From: Hyphomicrobiales bacterium
GTDB taxonomy: Bacteria; Pseudomonadota; Alphaproteobacteria; Rhizobiales; Beijerinckiaceae
Assembly: GCA_930633525.1 (NCBI GenBank)
Contig: CAKNFP010000002.1
Location: 2,025,269-2,089,268, forward strand
Reading direction: 5' to 3'
Length of the DNA stretch: 64,000 nt
This document shows, in pieces, positions 41,358 to 51,181 of this stretch; positions within the stretch are counted from its first letter, which is position 1, and the number at the start of each line of letters is the position of its first letter. A program made the position numbers and the translations under genes. The notes beneath the pieces are model-generated. The model did no database searches, was not told the origin of the DNA, and saw nothing but the letters and a program-made list of their open reading frames with translations.

Positions 41358-42293
41358 CTAGGCCCCGGCGAGATGCCGGCGAATGTTGTCCACCGTCACC
41401 CACGAGACGCGGACATTCGATTCCACCGTTACCCCGGCAATATGCGGCGTCAGGATGAGGTTTGGTGTGCTCGCGAAAACTGAGCCAAGGCCTGCAGTGA
41501 GCGGTTCTTCCTCGAAAACGTCGAGCGCCGCCCCGCCGAGATGGCCGGCGCGGAGCGCGGCGGCTATGGCGCCTTCATCCACCACGCCGCCCCGTGCTGC
41601 GTTGATGACGAGGGCGCCTTTCTTCATCCGGGAGATTGCTGCTCCGTCGATAAGTCCGCGCGTTTCGTCGGTCAGCGGGACGTGCAGCGACACCACGTCA
41701 GCTTCGGCCAGGAGCGTATTCAGCGGCTGCGGTTCGACGTGGCCCCACGGCTGTGTCCAGGCCTCGGCTGACGGCGGCAGATAGGGATCATACGCGGCGA
41801 TCGTCATGCCGAGAGCGGCCGCGCGCTTAGCAGTTTCGCGGGCAATCGCGCCGAAGCCGATGAGCCCGAGCCGCTTGCCGGCGATCTCGCGGCCGATGAC
41901 GGCATTGCGCGGCCAGGCTCCCGACGCCACCTCGGCGCTGGCCCCGTAAGCGCCTCGCAGAAGCAGCATGGCGGTCGCAATGACGTATTCCGCCACGGAT
42001 GTGTCGTTGGCGCCGGAGGCCGGATAGACGGCGATGCCGCGGGCCTTGCATGCCGCCACATCGATATTGTCGAGGCCAACGCCGAGCCGTCCCACAGCCT
42101 TGAGGTGACGCGCGGCCTCGAGCAGAGCGCCGCGCACCTGCGTGCGGTTGCGGACGATGAGCGCGTCGGCTTGGCCGATGACGACCGCCAGATCGTCCGG
42201 CCTGTCGACGAGGCTGGGATCATAGAGAACCTCGAACCCATCGAGGCCGCTGCGGATGGCCTCCTCATCCATGAATTCGCTGATCACGATCAT
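41358..42293 (-). CDS. slcC: D-2-hydroxyacid dehydrogenase, probably (S)-sulfolactate dehydrogenase
   Basis: A 311-residue SerA-like dehydrogenase. The Rossmann loop is GLIGFGAIARETAKRAAALG with the acidic NAD-selecting Asp in AAYDPYLPP. Catalytic Arg, Glu and His are in NAARGGVVDEGAI, DVFEEEPL and LTPHIAGVTVES. The HIAGVTVESNVRVS ending is typical of SlcC, which oxidises (S)-sulfolactate to sulfopyruvate. SlcC plus ComC together convert (S)- to (R)-sulfolactate, the SuyAB substrate. Phosphoglycerate or other hydroxyacid dehydrogenase is the alternative by sequence alone; the neighbours make sulfolactate the best reading. Confidence 0.82.
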   Translation of the reverse strand: MIVISEFMDEEAIRSGLDGFEVLYDPSLVDRPDDLAVVIGQADALIVRNRTQVRGALLEAARHLKAVGRLGVGLDNIDVAACKARGIAVYPASGANDTSVAEYVIATAMLLLRGAYGASAEVASGAWPRNAVIGREIAGKRLGLIGFGAIARETAKRAAALGMTIAAYDPYLPPSAEAWTQPWGHVEPQPLNTLLAEADVVSLHVPLTDETRGLIDGAAISRMKKGALVINAARGGVVDEGAIAAALRAGHLGGAALDVFEEEPLTAGLGSVFASTPNLILTPHIAGVTVESNVRVSWVTVDNIRRHLAGA

Positions 42294-42376
42294 AGGCTTG
42301 GCCTCGATATGTGCATATGGCTGAGCCCGGCCATCGCCGAGCTCAGTATAACGCGCGGGACTATGACGAAGACCGA

Positions 42377-43618
42377 TCAGGCGCTCCGATAGAGCTTCGT
42401 CATCACGAACTCGCGGTGGCCAAGGGATTCCGCGGCGGTCAGCCGGCCGTTGGCCGTGCGTTGGATCATGCTGATCAATGCGTCCCCCGCGCTATCCAGC
42501 GTCTGGTCGCGACGCAGAATACCGGTAACGTCGAGGTCGATATGCTCGGACATGGTACGCATGGTCTTCGGATTGCCGGTGATCTTGATGACCGGCAGGA
42601 TCGGGTTGCCGATCACGTTGCCCTGACCTGTCGGGAACGTGTGCACGACATAGCCGCCCGCCGCCATGAGCGTGACGCATTCTGCGGCTGCCGACGAGGT
42701 GTCCATGTAGTAGAGGCCGGGGCCGCGCGACGGCATCTCGGCAGGCTCGAGAATATCAATGAACTTCGACGTGCGGCCGATCTTTTCAAGATTGCCGAGC
42801 GCCTTCTCCTCAATGGTCGTCAGCCCGCCGGCTATATTGCCCTTTGTCGGCTGGCTGTCGGACAGGTCGTCGGTCTTGTGCGCCTCGATCACGTCGTCCT
42901 GATAGGCCTTCCACATCTTGTACCAGCGTTCACCAAGCTCGGGCGTCGCCGCCCTGGCCTTGCAGAGATGCTCGGCGCCCGTGATCTCCGAGGTCTCCCC
43001 GAATACACCGTAGATGCCATTGGGGATCAGCTTGTCGTACATATTGCCCACCGTCGGGCAGGAGGACAGGCCAGTCGTTGTATCGGATTCCCCGCATTTG
43101 GTGGAAACCCAGAGTTCGTTGATGGGGAACTCTTCACGCCGCAGCTCGGTCGCCCATTGCAGATATTGCTTGGCCACATAGGAGGCGCGCGCGATCGTTG
43201 CGATGTCGCCGTGCCCCTCGATGCCAAAGCCGGTTACGGGCTTGCCGGTCTTGGCGATGCCGTCGACGACCCGCTTGGTCCAGCCCTCCTCGATGCCGAT
43301 GACGACCACCGCCGCGACATTCGGATTGGAGCCGACGCCGATCAGCGTGCGGAAGAAGACATCGAGGTCCTCGCCGAATTGCAGGCGGCCGTAAGCGTGC
43401 GGCAGCGCCAGAGTACCCTTGATCGCATTGGCGACAGCTTCGCAGGCGGCGTTGGATAGGTCGTCCAGCGGCAGGATGACGACGTGATTCCGCACGCCGA
43501 CACGCCCGTTTTCACGCTTCCAGCCATGGAACGTCAGCTTGCTGTAGTCGCTATTGGCAAACAGGGCTTTTGTCTGGGCGGTCGAAGCGGATATCGCGGC
43601 TTCCGAATTGCTTTGCAT
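42377..43618 (-). CDS. suyB: (2R)-sulfolactate sulfo-lyase subunit beta
   Basis: A 413-residue UxaA/altronate-dehydratase C-terminal-type subunit. [20 protein letters not shown] is the family start, with Cys-rich elements [20 protein letters not shown] and a late [20 protein letters not shown]. The cysteines likely hold an iron or Fe-S site. With SuyA it would split (R)-sulfolactate into pyruvate and sulfite. Altronate or galactarate dehydratase are relatives, but the split two-subunit form next to slcC and comC favours SuyB. ATG 43618 has a GAGCGAGG ribosome site; GTG 43633 is the alternative. Eleven bases separate it from suyA. Confidence 0.83.
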   Translation of the reverse strand: MQSNSEAAISASTAQTKALFANSDYSKLTFHGWKRENGRVGVRNHVVILPLDDLSNAACEAVANAIKGTLALPHAYGRLQFGEDLDVFFRTLIGVGSNPNVAAVVVIGIEEGWTKRVVDGIAKTGKPVTGFGIEGHGDIATIARASYVAKQYLQWATELRREEFPINELWVSTKCGESDTTTGLSSCPTVGNMYDKLIPNGIYGVFGETSEITGAEHLCKARAATPELGERWYKMWKAYQDDVIEAHKTDDLSDSQPTKGNIAGGLTTIEEKALGNLEKIGRTSKFIDILEPAEMPSRGPGLYYMDTSSAAAECVTLMAAGGYVVHTFPTGQGNVIGNPILPVIKITGNPKTMRTMSEHIDLDVTGILRRDQTLDSAGDALISMIQRTANGRLTAAESLGHREFVMTKLYRSA

Positions 43619-43629
43619 GGCCTCGCTCC

Positions 43630-43917
43630 TCACCAGCGCTTTGTCTTGACGTTATGGACGTGCAGGTGCTCGCCCTTGCCGATGTTGGCGATGGCCTTGC
43701 CGATGTCCTCGCCGTATTTGAGAATGGTATCGCCGGCCTTGATGTCCTTGAGAGCGACCTTGTGGCCGATCGGCACGTCATGGGCCGCCGTGAGCGTGAA
43801 GGTGGTGTCATTCTCCGTGATCAGGCACAGCATTTCAGTGCCGGCCTTGAGGTCTTCGATGACCACAACCCCGCAGCTGTCCTGCGGCGTGTGAACCAGG
43901 CATTTCGGAATGCTCAT
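43630..43917 (-). CDS. suyA: (2R)-sulfolactate sulfo-lyase subunit alpha (SAF domain)
   Basis: A 95-residue single SAF-domain protein corresponding to the N-terminal part of altronate dehydratase (UxaA). [40 protein letters not shown] and [20 protein letters not shown] then VHNVKTKRW match the small subunit of SuyAB throughout. GGGAGG lies 10 bases upstream of ATG 43917. It is the first gene of the suyA-suyB-slcC-comC run, and a perfect palindrome at 44092-44103 in its leader is the candidate GntR operator. Sulfite produced would need export or oxidation by genes outside this window. Confidence 0.85.
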   Translation of the reverse strand: MSIPKCLVHTPQDSCGVVVIEDLKAGTEMLCLITENDTTFTLTAAHDVPIGHKVALKDIKAGDTILKYGEDIGKAIANIGKGEHLHVHNVKTKRW

Positions 43918-44091
43918 GGGACTGTCCAACCTCCCTATCATGATCGTGCTGGCCTTGAATCCCGGGCGCCGGGATCGGCTGCTATCGCATTTTCCGCCCG
44001 TTCCCGAGACAGAAGGGCTTCGCTTCACGGCTGCCGGACGAACAGAGGTTGCCGCAGGCACGTCTCCCCGTCGAGCTGCTTCATATTCATA

Positions 44092-44103
44092 TCTTATATA
44101 AGA
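44092..44103. promoter_or_regulatory. Candidate GntR operator, site 3 (upstream of suyA)
   Basis: TCTTATATAAGA is a perfect 12-bp palindrome 175 bases upstream of suyA, with a further direct half-site (CATAAGAT, 44104-44111) beside it. Parts of it recur at 38602 and 38806 near the GntR gene. Confidence 0.5.
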
Positions 44104-44347
44104 CATAAGATTGTTGCCCTAGTCAATGCTGCCCAAGTCAATTGTTGCCTAAGTCAACCAGACGTCGGCGCGCATGGCTTTCTTGGCACCTCACGTGCGG
44201 CGGCGAGAATTCTTGATCAGGATCAGGACGGGATCGATAGTTTCTGCTTAGCTGCAAGCATGATCGCAACGGCAGCGGGGGCTGCCGCGTTGAGAGTGAG
44301 GATTTCGGACCGGTCGATACCCGCGCCGGTACGATGAGGAGGTTGAC

Positions 44348-44728
44348 ATGGTCGAGCTACCCGCGAATTTCCGCAGGATAAGGTTGGAGCTGGCGCGCGA
44401 ACCGGGCCATCCCGTCGGGAGCCCCCTCGACGGCTACGAATTCGCCGCGCCGCTCATGCCAGACGGGCATATCGATGCTGCGACCTGGAAGAAGCATGCC
44501 GAGCATTGCCGCGTCCGGCGTTTCCGCGCGCATGAGGCGGATCAACACGGTCGTCTCGCGCGCAAGCCCGGCGGCAGTTGGTACTTCGACTATGACCGCG
44601 GTAGCGACGCCGATGACGAATCCGGCTTCCGCTTCAACAAGGAAAGTTTCCAACCCGGGGAGTATGTCTCGATCCGCGATGACGAGCACATGCATACCTA
44701 CCAGATTGTTTCAGTGGAACCGCTTTGA
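44348..44728 (+). CDS. Conserved hypothetical protein
   Basis: A 126-residue soluble protein of unknown function with a strong GAGGAGGT ribosome site. Seen features: LELAREPGHPVGSPLDGYEF near the start, a His-rich middle (KKHAEHCRVRRFRAHEADQH) and a Trp/Tyr/Asp-rich part (GGSWYFDYDRGSDADDESGF) ending PGEYVSIRDDEHMHTYQIVS. It looks like a single small beta-rich domain. The P-type ATPase gene follows after 104 bases on the same strand, but no functional link can be shown. Confidence 0.75.
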   Translation: MVELPANFRRIRLELAREPGHPVGSPLDGYEFAAPLMPDGHIDAATWKKHAEHCRVRRFRAHEADQHGRLARKPGGSWYFDYDRGSDADDESGFRFNKESFQPGEYVSIRDDEHMHTYQIVSVEPL

Positions 44729-44832
44729 CAGGTCAGGTCAAGTCAGGCTGCCCAGGTGGACATTCGCGTAAGGGAGCCCAATTTGTGAAGATCTGGCGGA
44801 TCATCGAATAACAACGCGCGATAGCTGTGTAG

Positions 44833-47259
44833 ATGGACAAATCAAGCGCACCGGCAACGGCGAGCCAAGATCACCATCATCCGAAGGGTGAGAGCCCCGA
44901 GGAGATGCGAGAGCAGCATCACGGGCACAATCACGGCCCTGATGAACAGCATCATGGTGAGCCATGGGCGACAGCCGCGCATGATGGACATCATCACGCA
45001 CATGAGCATCAACATGGGCATGGCGGTCATGAATGTGGCCATGAACCAGCCCGAGAGACGGCCCGCCACGCGCATGCCGACCAAGCGAAGCACCACCAAG
45101 ACCATGGACGGCCCGCCTCGGGCGTGACCGCGCCCGCGCCACCCGGGACGATATATACCTGCCCGATGCATCCGGAGATCCGGCGCGCGGAGCCGGGTAG
45201 CTGCCCGATCTGCGGCATGGCGCTGGAGCCGATCGTCGCCCCGGCCGAGACGGGGCCGAGCCCTGAACTCCGCGATATGGCGCGCCGGTTCTGGGTCGGG
45301 CTGGCCCTGGCTCTTCCGGTCTTTGTCCTGGAAATGGGCGGGCATCTCCTGCCCATCCTTCACCACCTGGTACCACCCGCCGTTTCCACCTGGATCCAGT
45401 TCGTGCTAGCGACGCCCGTGGTACTCTGGGCCGGCGGGCCGTTTTTCGTGCGGGGTTGGCAATCGCTCGTCAATCGCAGCTTGAACATGTTCACCCTGAT
45501 CGCCATGGGCACCGGCGTGGCCTGGGCCTACAGTGTGGTGGCAACATTGGCGCCCGGCCTCTTCCCCGCGGCGTTCCGCAGCTTGGATGGCACCGTTGCG
45601 GTCTATTTCGAGGCGGCGGCCGTCATCACCGTGCTTGTACTGCTGGGGCAGGTGCTGGAGCTCAGGGCCCGCGAGCAGACGTCCGGCGCCATCAAGGCCT
45701 TGCTCGACCTCGCGCCAAAGACGGCGCGGCGTATCGAGGCGAATGGCCGGGAGGCCGAGGTGCCACTCGATGCCGTCGTGGTCGGCGACAGGCTCCGCGT
45801 GCGGCCCGGCGAGAAGGTGCCCGTCGACGGTTTCGTCGAGGACGGGCGCTCGTCCCTCGATGAAGCCATGGTAACCGGCGAATCCATGCCGGTGACCAAG
45901 ACCCTCGGCGACAGGGTGACAGGCGGCACTCTCAATCAGACCGGCGCGCTGGTGATCCGTGCCGAAAAGGTTGGTAGCGAGACGATGCTCTCGCGCATCG
46001 TCCAGATGGTCGCCGATGCCCAGCGCTCGCGCGCGCCGATCCAGCGTCTCGCTGACACGGTATCGGGATGGTTCGTGCCGCTCGTCATTGCGATCGCGGT
46101 GCTCGCCTTTATTGCTTGGGGCGCATGGGGCCCGGAACCGCGCCTCGCCCATGGGCTGGTGGCGGCTGTCGCGGTGCTGATTGTTGCCTGTCCCTGTGCG
46201 CTTGGCCTTGCCACGCCCATGTCCATCATGGTGGGCGTGGGGAAGGGCGCGGGGCTTGGCGTTCTCATCAAGAATGCCGAGGCCCTCGAACGGATGGAGA
46301 AGGTCGATACGCTCGTCATCGACAAGACGGGAACGCTGACTGAAGGCAAGCCCTCGGTTACCACGATCGTTCCAGCCGATGGATGGACCGAGGACGAGAT
46401 CCTGCGCCTGGCGGCCAGCGTCGAGCGTGCGGCCGAGCATCCGCTGGCGGCGGCCATTGTCGCGGCCGCCGAGAGCCGGGCCATCGCCATTCCGGAGGTG
46501 GCCAATTTCGATTCACCAACCGGCAAGGGAGCGCTGGGCACCGTCGAGGGCAGGGCTGTCGTGCTCGGCAACGCGGCCTTTCTGGCGGACCATGGTATCG
46601 GCGTGGAGGTGCTGGCCGAGAAGGCGGACGGGCTCCGCACAGAAGGGGCCACGGCCATCTTCATGGGCATCGACGCCAAGCCAGCCGGCATCTTTGCGAT
46701 CGCCGACCCGATCAAGGCAACGACCCCGGCCGCGCTGGAGGCGCTGCGAAAGGACGGTATCCGCGTCGTCATGCTGACCGGCGACAACAGCACGACCGCC
46801 AACGCGGTCGCACGCCGCCTTGGGATTGACGACGTCGAGGCCGACGTGCTGCCGGACGCCAAGAGTGCCGTCGTCGAGAAACTCAAGCGCGAGGGCAGGG
46901 TCGTCGCCATGGCCGGCGATGGCGTGAACGACGCGCCGGCGCTCGCGGCCGCCGACGTCGGAATTGCGATGGGATCAGGAACCGATGTCGCCATCGAGAG
47001 CGCGGGAGTGACACTGTTGAAGGGTGATCTCACCGGCATAGTTCGCGCCCGGCACCTCTCCCAGGCGACGATGGCCAACATCCGCCAGAATCTGTTCTTC
47101 GCCTTCATCTACAACGCGGCAGGCGTGCCCATCGCCGCCGGTGTCCTCTATCCGATGTTCGGCATCCTCCTGTCGCCCGTCATCGCGGCGGCGGCGATGG
47201 CGCTGTCCTCCGTGAGTGTCATCGCCAATGCGCTGCGCCTGCGCGTCACGGATGTCTGA
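44833..47259 (+). CDS. copA: Copper-type P1B ATPase with His-rich N-terminus and HMBD domain
   Basis: An 808-residue heavy-metal exporting ATPase. Residues about 14-92 are extremely rich in His. Residues about 107-132 ([20 protein letters not shown]) form a heavy-metal-binding domain instead of the usual CxxC ferredoxin-like domain. Core motifs: TGES at 348-351 (actuator), CPC at 453-455 (transmembrane metal site, Cu+/Ag+ type), DKTGT at 497-501 (phosphorylated Asp497) and GDGVND at 695-700 (hinge). Eight helices are expected. It pumps Cu+ (or Ag+) out of the cytoplasm; the His-rich tail may buffer Cu2+, Zn2+ or Ni2+. No CopZ, CueR or CsoR gene is adjacent. Confidence 0.92.
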   Translation: MDKSSAPATASQDHHHPKGESPEEMREQHHGHNHGPDEQHHGEPWATAAHDGHHHAHEHQHGHGGHECGHEPARETARHAHADQAKHHQDHGRPASGVTAPAPPGTIYTCPMHPEIRRAEPGSCPICGMALEPIVAPAETGPSPELRDMARRFWVGLALALPVFVLEMGGHLLPILHHLVPPAVSTWIQFVLATPVVLWAGGPFFVRGWQSLVNRSLNMFTLIAMGTGVAWAYSVVATLAPGLFPAAFRSLDGTVAVYFEAAAVITVLVLLGQVLELRAREQTSGAIKALLDLAPKTARRIEANGREAEVPLDAVVVGDRLRVRPGEKVPVDGFVEDGRSSLDEAMVTGESMPVTKTLGDRVTGGTLNQTGALVIRAEKVGSETMLSRIVQMVADAQRSRAPIQRLADTVSGWFVPLVIAIAVLAFIAWGAWGPEPRLAHGLVAAVAVLIVACPCALGLATPMSIMVGVGKGAGLGVLIKNAEALERMEKVDTLVIDKTGTLTEGKPSVTTIVPADGWTEDEILRLAASVERAAEHPLAAAIVAAAESRAIAIPEVANFDSPTGKGALGTVEGRAVVLGNAAFLADHGIGVEVLAEKADGLRTEGATAIFMGIDAKPAGIFAIADPIKATTPAALEALRKDGIRVVMLTGDNSTTANAVARRLGIDDVEADVLPDAKSAVVEKLKREGRVVAMAGDGVNDAPALAAADVGIAMGSGTDVAIESAGVTLLKGDLTGIVRARHLSQATMANIRQNLFFAFIYNAAGVPIAAGVLYPMFGILLSPVIAAAAMALSSVSVIANALRLRVTDV

Positions 47260-47460
47260 CAGGCCGGGGCGGATATGTCCGTCCCCTGCCGCGCATGCAC
47301 CAACGCAAGTCAGCCCTGCGTCCGGCGGCGGTTGTTCCATCCGTGCACTGCACTAGAGTTTGCGGCGCTCGTCCCGTTAAGCCATAGCATGCTCGATCCC
47401 GCCGTGCGTGATCACCGACCCGGGAGCCGGGTGGCTTGGTTGCCTGGCCGGGCGTGATCG

Positions 47461-48381
47461 ATGGTGAGGTTCGGCGTGTTCAGTTTGTCGCTCTTGTGGA
47501 TTCCCGCAACGCTGATTGCGGCTTTGACCCAGACCGCGCGTAATGCCATGCAGCGCAGCCTCACGGGCGTGCTTGGCACCGTCGGAGCGACGCAGGTCCG
47601 TTTCCTCTACGGATTACCGTTCTCGCTTCTCTTCCTCGGCCTCGTTCTCGCCGTCGGCGGTGAAAGCCTGCCCCATGTGGGTCGGCAAGCCGTGCTGTTC
47701 ACTGCCATGGGGGCCATATCGCAGATCCTCGCCACGGCCTTGATGCTGGTGACGATGAAGGAGCGCTCCTTTTCCGTCACCATCGCCCTGCTCAAGACCG
47801 AGCCCATCCTGGTGGCGCTTGCCGGCATGGTCATCCTGGGTGACATTCCGACCACATGGGCGGCGGCCGGCATCGTCATTGCGACGGCCGGGGTTGTCCT
47901 GTTGTCGGTGAAGCCGGGATCGGCGGCGAGCTGGCTCAGCGGCCGCTCGGTGGCGATGGGCATCATCGCCGGCGGGCTCTTCGCCCTGTCGGCCATCGGC
48001 TTTCGCGGGGCGATCATCGATCTGCCGTCGGGCTCCTTCGTGGTCCGGGCGACGACGATCCTGGCGCTCAGCCTGTTCCTGCAATCAGCGATCCTTGTCG
48101 TCTGGATGCTGGCCTTCAACCGGCCGCAGCTCCTCGCGACGCTGCGGGCCTGGCGCGTGTCGATCCTCGCGGGCCTGACCGGGGCCTTCGCGTCGCAATT
48201 CTGGTTCATCGGCTTTTCGCTGACGAGCGCCGCCAATGTGCGCACGCTGGCGCTGGTCGAGGTGCTGTTCGCCCAGGCCGTATCCCATAGCCTGATGGCG
48301 CAGGACACCAGCCGGCGGGACATCGCCGGCATGGTGCTGATCGTGGCGGGTGTCGGCCTGCTCTTGCTCAACACCCATTGA
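47461..48381 (+). CDS. EamA/DMT-superfamily transporter
   Basis: A 306-residue inner-membrane protein with about ten transmembrane segments in two EamA repeats. Family features are LIAALTQTARNAMQRSLTG, VTIALLKTEPILVALAGMVI (end of first repeat, with the T-E-P element) and ALVEVLFAQAVSHSLMAQ (second repeat). Such proteins export amino acids or other small metabolites; the substrate is unknown. Start ATG 47461 follows a 200-base gap after copA. Confidence 0.88.
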   Translation: MVRFGVFSLSLLWIPATLIAALTQTARNAMQRSLTGVLGTVGATQVRFLYGLPFSLLFLGLVLAVGGESLPHVGRQAVLFTAMGAISQILATALMLVTMKERSFSVTIALLKTEPILVALAGMVILGDIPTTWAAAGIVIATAGVVLLSVKPGSAASWLSGRSVAMGIIAGGLFALSAIGFRGAIIDLPSGSFVVRATTILALSLFLQSAILVVWMLAFNRPQLLATLRAWRVSILAGLTGAFASQFWFIGFSLTSAANVRTLALVEVLFAQAVSHSLMAQDTSRRDIAGMVLIVAGVGLLLLNTH

Positions 48382-48428
48382 ACCCGCGAACCCGCGCGTG
48401 GGCGGGTCGGCGGCGCGAAAACCGGTGC

Positions 48429-49160
48429 TCAGGACGAGATGCGCCGGCCTGCTTCGGTAAAGTCGAGATTGGTCGGCTGCGGCAGATAGCGCCCGTTGCC
48501 CGCGGTCGGCGCGATATGATCACTCACCGCCTCCAGGCGGAAGTCGCGCGCCCGGGCCTTGCCATAGCGGTTCAGCAGGAAGCCGAAGTGGACGCTGCCC
48601 GCGTCTTCCGGCACGTCGAGGACGACCTCGCAAATGCGCCACGCCTGCGTGCCGCGTAGGGCCCCCCGCTCCTTGCGCTCCAACATGTTGTCGAAGCGCA
48701 GGACGCTCCCAGGTTGCTTGTCGACCCGCATCCAGATCGCACCTGCGTCCGCGTCCTCCGTGCGCACCTCGGCGGTCAGCCGCATGCGGCGGCCTTGATA
48801 GGGTGCGGCGATGACGCTCTGCATGAGAACGCCGAAGCAATCGCCAGGCAGGACGAAGCCACTGTGGCGCTCATGCCGGCATGCGATCAGGGCCGTTCCC
48901 TCCTGAGCAGGGTCGAGGCCCAATCGATAGTGCTTGTCCTGGCCATGGGTGCGGACGGCCTGCCATCCCTGCGGCAGGGTGAGCGGAGCGTCATCGGGCG
49001 TCGCGGCGGCGATATGCGCGGCAAGCACATTCCAGTTCGCGCAACCGAACTGCCGCGCCACGAGTTCGAGACAATCGCTGTGAGATAGTGAGATGGCACG
49101 CTCGCCAAGCGCTGTACGCAGCGTCCTGGCCATGATCTTGGCATCGAGAAAGCTATGCAT
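48429..49160 (-). CDS. Glyoxalase-superfamily-related protein
   Basis: A 243-residue cytoplasmic protein. The N-terminal 50 residues (ARTLRTALGERAISLSHSDC then LELVARQFGCANWNVLAAHI) match the short helical domain found at the start of proteins annotated as glyoxalase superfamily (PF20066-like). The remaining part is a beta-rich domain (FVLPGDCFGVLMQSVIAAPY, RMRLTAEVRTEDADAGAIWM, VHFGFLLNRYGKARARDFRL) resembling a carbohydrate-binding or sensor jelly roll. No enzyme motif was recognised and the function is unknown. It converges with the EamA gene. Confidence 0.65.
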   Translation of the reverse strand: MHSFLDAKIMARTLRTALGERAISLSHSDCLELVARQFGCANWNVLAAHIAAATPDDAPLTLPQGWQAVRTHGQDKHYRLGLDPAQEGTALIACRHERHSGFVLPGDCFGVLMQSVIAAPYQGRRMRLTAEVRTEDADAGAIWMRVDKQPGSVLRFDNMLERKERGALRGTQAWRICEVVLDVPEDAGSVHFGFLLNRYGKARARDFRLEAVSDHIAPTAGNGRYLPQPTNLDFTEAGRRISS

Positions 49161-49458
49161 GGTCTGATCCTGTGCACGGAGGGCCTTGAAGATCAGTGCT
49201 CGCCTTGCTGACGAATGGCCCGTCGCAAACAGGGATCATCCTTCGATACCATGCATTCACCATTCCCGGATGGGAGCGAGCGGCAGGCTGCACGAGCCCA
49301 ACGCGCAATCTGGGTGATTCTCCGGCACGGCGTCAACGCCCAATAGCGCCGAACCTGTCCCCCTGGCGCTAGGCATCCTCTGGCGGGAGCGGCGGTCAAA
49401 GTTGGCGCGAGAATCGCTTGACGGCAGTGCAGTCCGCCATGGCAATGGGGGGCGTCGC
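49161..49458. other. Intergenic region before the PotA-like ATPase gene
   Basis: About 300 bases without a supported gene, carrying the divergent promoters of the flanking genes. No clear operator or terminator was recognised. Confidence 0.3.
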
Positions 49459-50607
49459 ATGGCGGTGATCGCGAGGGGACCTTGCAACGTGTCAGGAACG
49501 GTAGAGATCGTTGGCGTGACGAAGCGCTTCGGGTCGCATCTTGCGGTCGATGACATTTCGTTCGGGATCGGCAGCGGGGAATTTTTCTCGTTGCTGGGGC
49601 CGTCGGGCTGCGGCAAGTCGACGACGCTTCGGATGCTGTCGGGTTTCGAGGCGCCGGACGCGGGGGCGATCCGCATCGCCGGGCAGGACATGACCGACGT
49701 GCCGCCCTATCGGCGGCCGACCAACATCGTGTTCCAGCGCTGGGCCCTGTTCCCGCATATGAGCGTCGAGGCCAATGTCGCCTTCGGGCTGGAGGCGGAG
49801 GGCCGGCCGCGCGCTGAGATCCGCAACCGGGTCGGCGATGCCCTGGCGCTCGTCGGCCTTTCGGGGTTTGCCGCGCGCAAGCCGGGCCAGCTCTCGGGCG
49901 GGCAGATGCAGCGCGTGGCGCTGGCGCGCGCGCTGGTGAAGCGACCGAAGGTGCTCTTGCTCGACGAGCCCTTGAGCGCGCTCGACCTCAAGCTGCGCCA
50001 CCAGATGCAGATCGAGTTGAAGCGCATCCAGCAGGAGATCGGCACGACCTTCATCTTCGTCACCCATGACCAGGGCGAGGCCCTCGCCATGTCGGACAAG
50101 GTGGCGGTGATGAATGCCGGGCGGGTGGAGCAGATCGCCTCGCCGCAGGAGCTCTATGACGCGCCGGCGACCCGTTTCGTGGCGGGCTTCATCGGCCATG
50201 CCAATCTCCTGCCGGTGACGGTGCAAGGAGTGGTTGAGGGTGCGGCGGCCGGGCTTGTCAGGGTGCGGCTGGGCGACCTCGTCTTCGCGGCCGCGGCGCG
50301 CGAGGCGCTGTCCGGAGAGGCGATCCTGGCGCTGCGCTTCGAGCGGGTGCGCATCGGCGCGGCCGGCACGGGCGCGCCGGGCCAAGATCGTCCGGGCCAA
50401 GATCATCGGGGATCGGCGCAGGCGACCGGCGTGGTGCGGCAGATGATCTTCGGCGGCTCGACCGTGCAATATGTGGTGGGGCTCGACGCCGCGCCGGTGG
50501 AGATCACCGCCGAGCAGCCCCACGGCGCCGGTGCGCCCGTCTTCCCCCAGGGCACCCCCGTCACCCTCACCTGGGAGCCAGCCGATGGCCGCCTCTTCAA
50601 GCCGTGA
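49459..50607 (+). CDS. Orphan ABC transporter ATP-binding protein (PotA type)
   Basis: A 382-residue importer ATPase. Walker A is [20 protein letters not shown], the Q-loop is [11 protein letters not shown], the signature is [20 protein letters not shown], Walker B is [14 protein letters not shown], and the switch His is in [19 protein letters not shown] domain follows ([18 protein letters not shown]). It resembles polyamine/spermidine-type ATPases, but no binding protein or permease is next to it, so its complex is encoded elsewhere. Starts ATG 49459 and GTG 49489 (preceded by GAGGGGA) are both plausible; the first is used here. Confidence 0.88.
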   Translation: MAVIARGPCNVSGTVEIVGVTKRFGSHLAVDDISFGIGSGEFFSLLGPSGCGKSTTLRMLSGFEAPDAGAIRIAGQDMTDVPPYRRPTNIVFQRWALFPHMSVEANVAFGLEAEGRPRAEIRNRVGDALALVGLSGFAARKPGQLSGGQMQRVALARALVKRPKVLLLDEPLSALDLKLRHQMQIELKRIQQEIGTTFIFVTHDQGEALAMSDKVAVMNAGRVEQIASPQELYDAPATRFVAGFIGHANLLPVTVQGVVEGAAAGLVRVRLGDLVFAAAAREALSGEAILALRFERVRIGAAGTGAPGQDRPGQDHRGSAQATGVVRQMIFGGSTVQYVVGLDAAPVEITAEQPHGAGAPVFPQGTPVTLTWEPADGRLFKP

Positions 50608-50650
50608 GGGCGGCGCGGCGCTGGAAAGGGGAGGGATATCCCGTCTCGGC

Positions 50651-51106
50651 ATGACGTCGCTGCGCAGTGCCATGGCTCTCTCACTGGCGGCCTTGGCGAT
50701 GAGCGCGGGGGCCGCATTCGCGTTTTCCTGCCCGGGGCCGAAGGATCGTTTCGAGGTGCTGAAACGCGGCCGCATGGTCGACTTCGATTTACTTCACGTC
50801 CGGGAGAAAGGGAGCGAATATCGCTTGGGCGTCTATTTTGGGAACCATGCCCGAGCACCCCTCTGTGAAAATTGCCGCGCACGAAAGACAAATAAAGAAG
50901 GTGACATGGCATGGACACGCGACGGTTTCATCGTCGAGGTTCTCAAAGAAACTGGCCTGAAAGGTTTCCCCGCTTATATCCATGTATTTGAAATAGATAA
51001 AATATCAAAGAAATTGGATAGGCGAAGAATGGCTAGCTTACTAAATAAGATTTACCGTGATGACTGCGATAACCCTCTCCTTGAGAACGGGGATATCGCC
51101 CCGTAA
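50651..51106 (+). CDS. Small exported protein of unknown function
   Basis: A 151-residue secreted protein: signal peptide TSLRSAMALSLAALAMSAGA with cleavage near AFA, then a Cys-containing mature part (FSCPGPKDRFEVLK, APLCENCRARKTNKEGD, RDDCDNPLLENGD). Four cysteines could form two disulfides in the periplasm. The start ATG 50651 has GGGGAGGG upstream. The second half (about 50870-51060) is clearly more AT-rich and Lys/Asn/Ile-rich than neighbouring genes, a sign of foreign origin. No family recognised. Confidence 0.65.
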   Translation: MTSLRSAMALSLAALAMSAGAAFAFSCPGPKDRFEVLKRGRMVDFDLLHVREKGSEYRLGVYFGNHARAPLCENCRARKTNKEGDMAWTRDGFIVEVLKETGLKGFPAYIHVFEIDKISKKLDRRRMASLLNKIYRDDCDNPLLENGDIAP

Positions 51107-51181
51107 GGTTCGAGCGCTCGGTCTTCCCGAGTTTATAGAATCGCGGGTCAATCGCATCCCATATTCATCTCTCTCCGATGT

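Noticed and set aside
42311..43459. A 382-codon open frame on the plus strand opposite suyB
   Set aside because: It lies entirely antisense to a gene with full family motifs; the frame is open because of GC-rich codon bias, and its translation has no recognisable domain.
45936..47108. A 390-codon minus-strand open frame opposite the P-type ATPase
   Set aside because: Antisense shadow of a strongly conserved gene; Ala/Ser/Arg-rich low-complexity product.
49492..50775. A 427-codon minus-strand open frame opposite the PotA-like ATPase
   Set aside because: Antisense to clear Walker A, signature and Walker B motifs; no similarity of its own.
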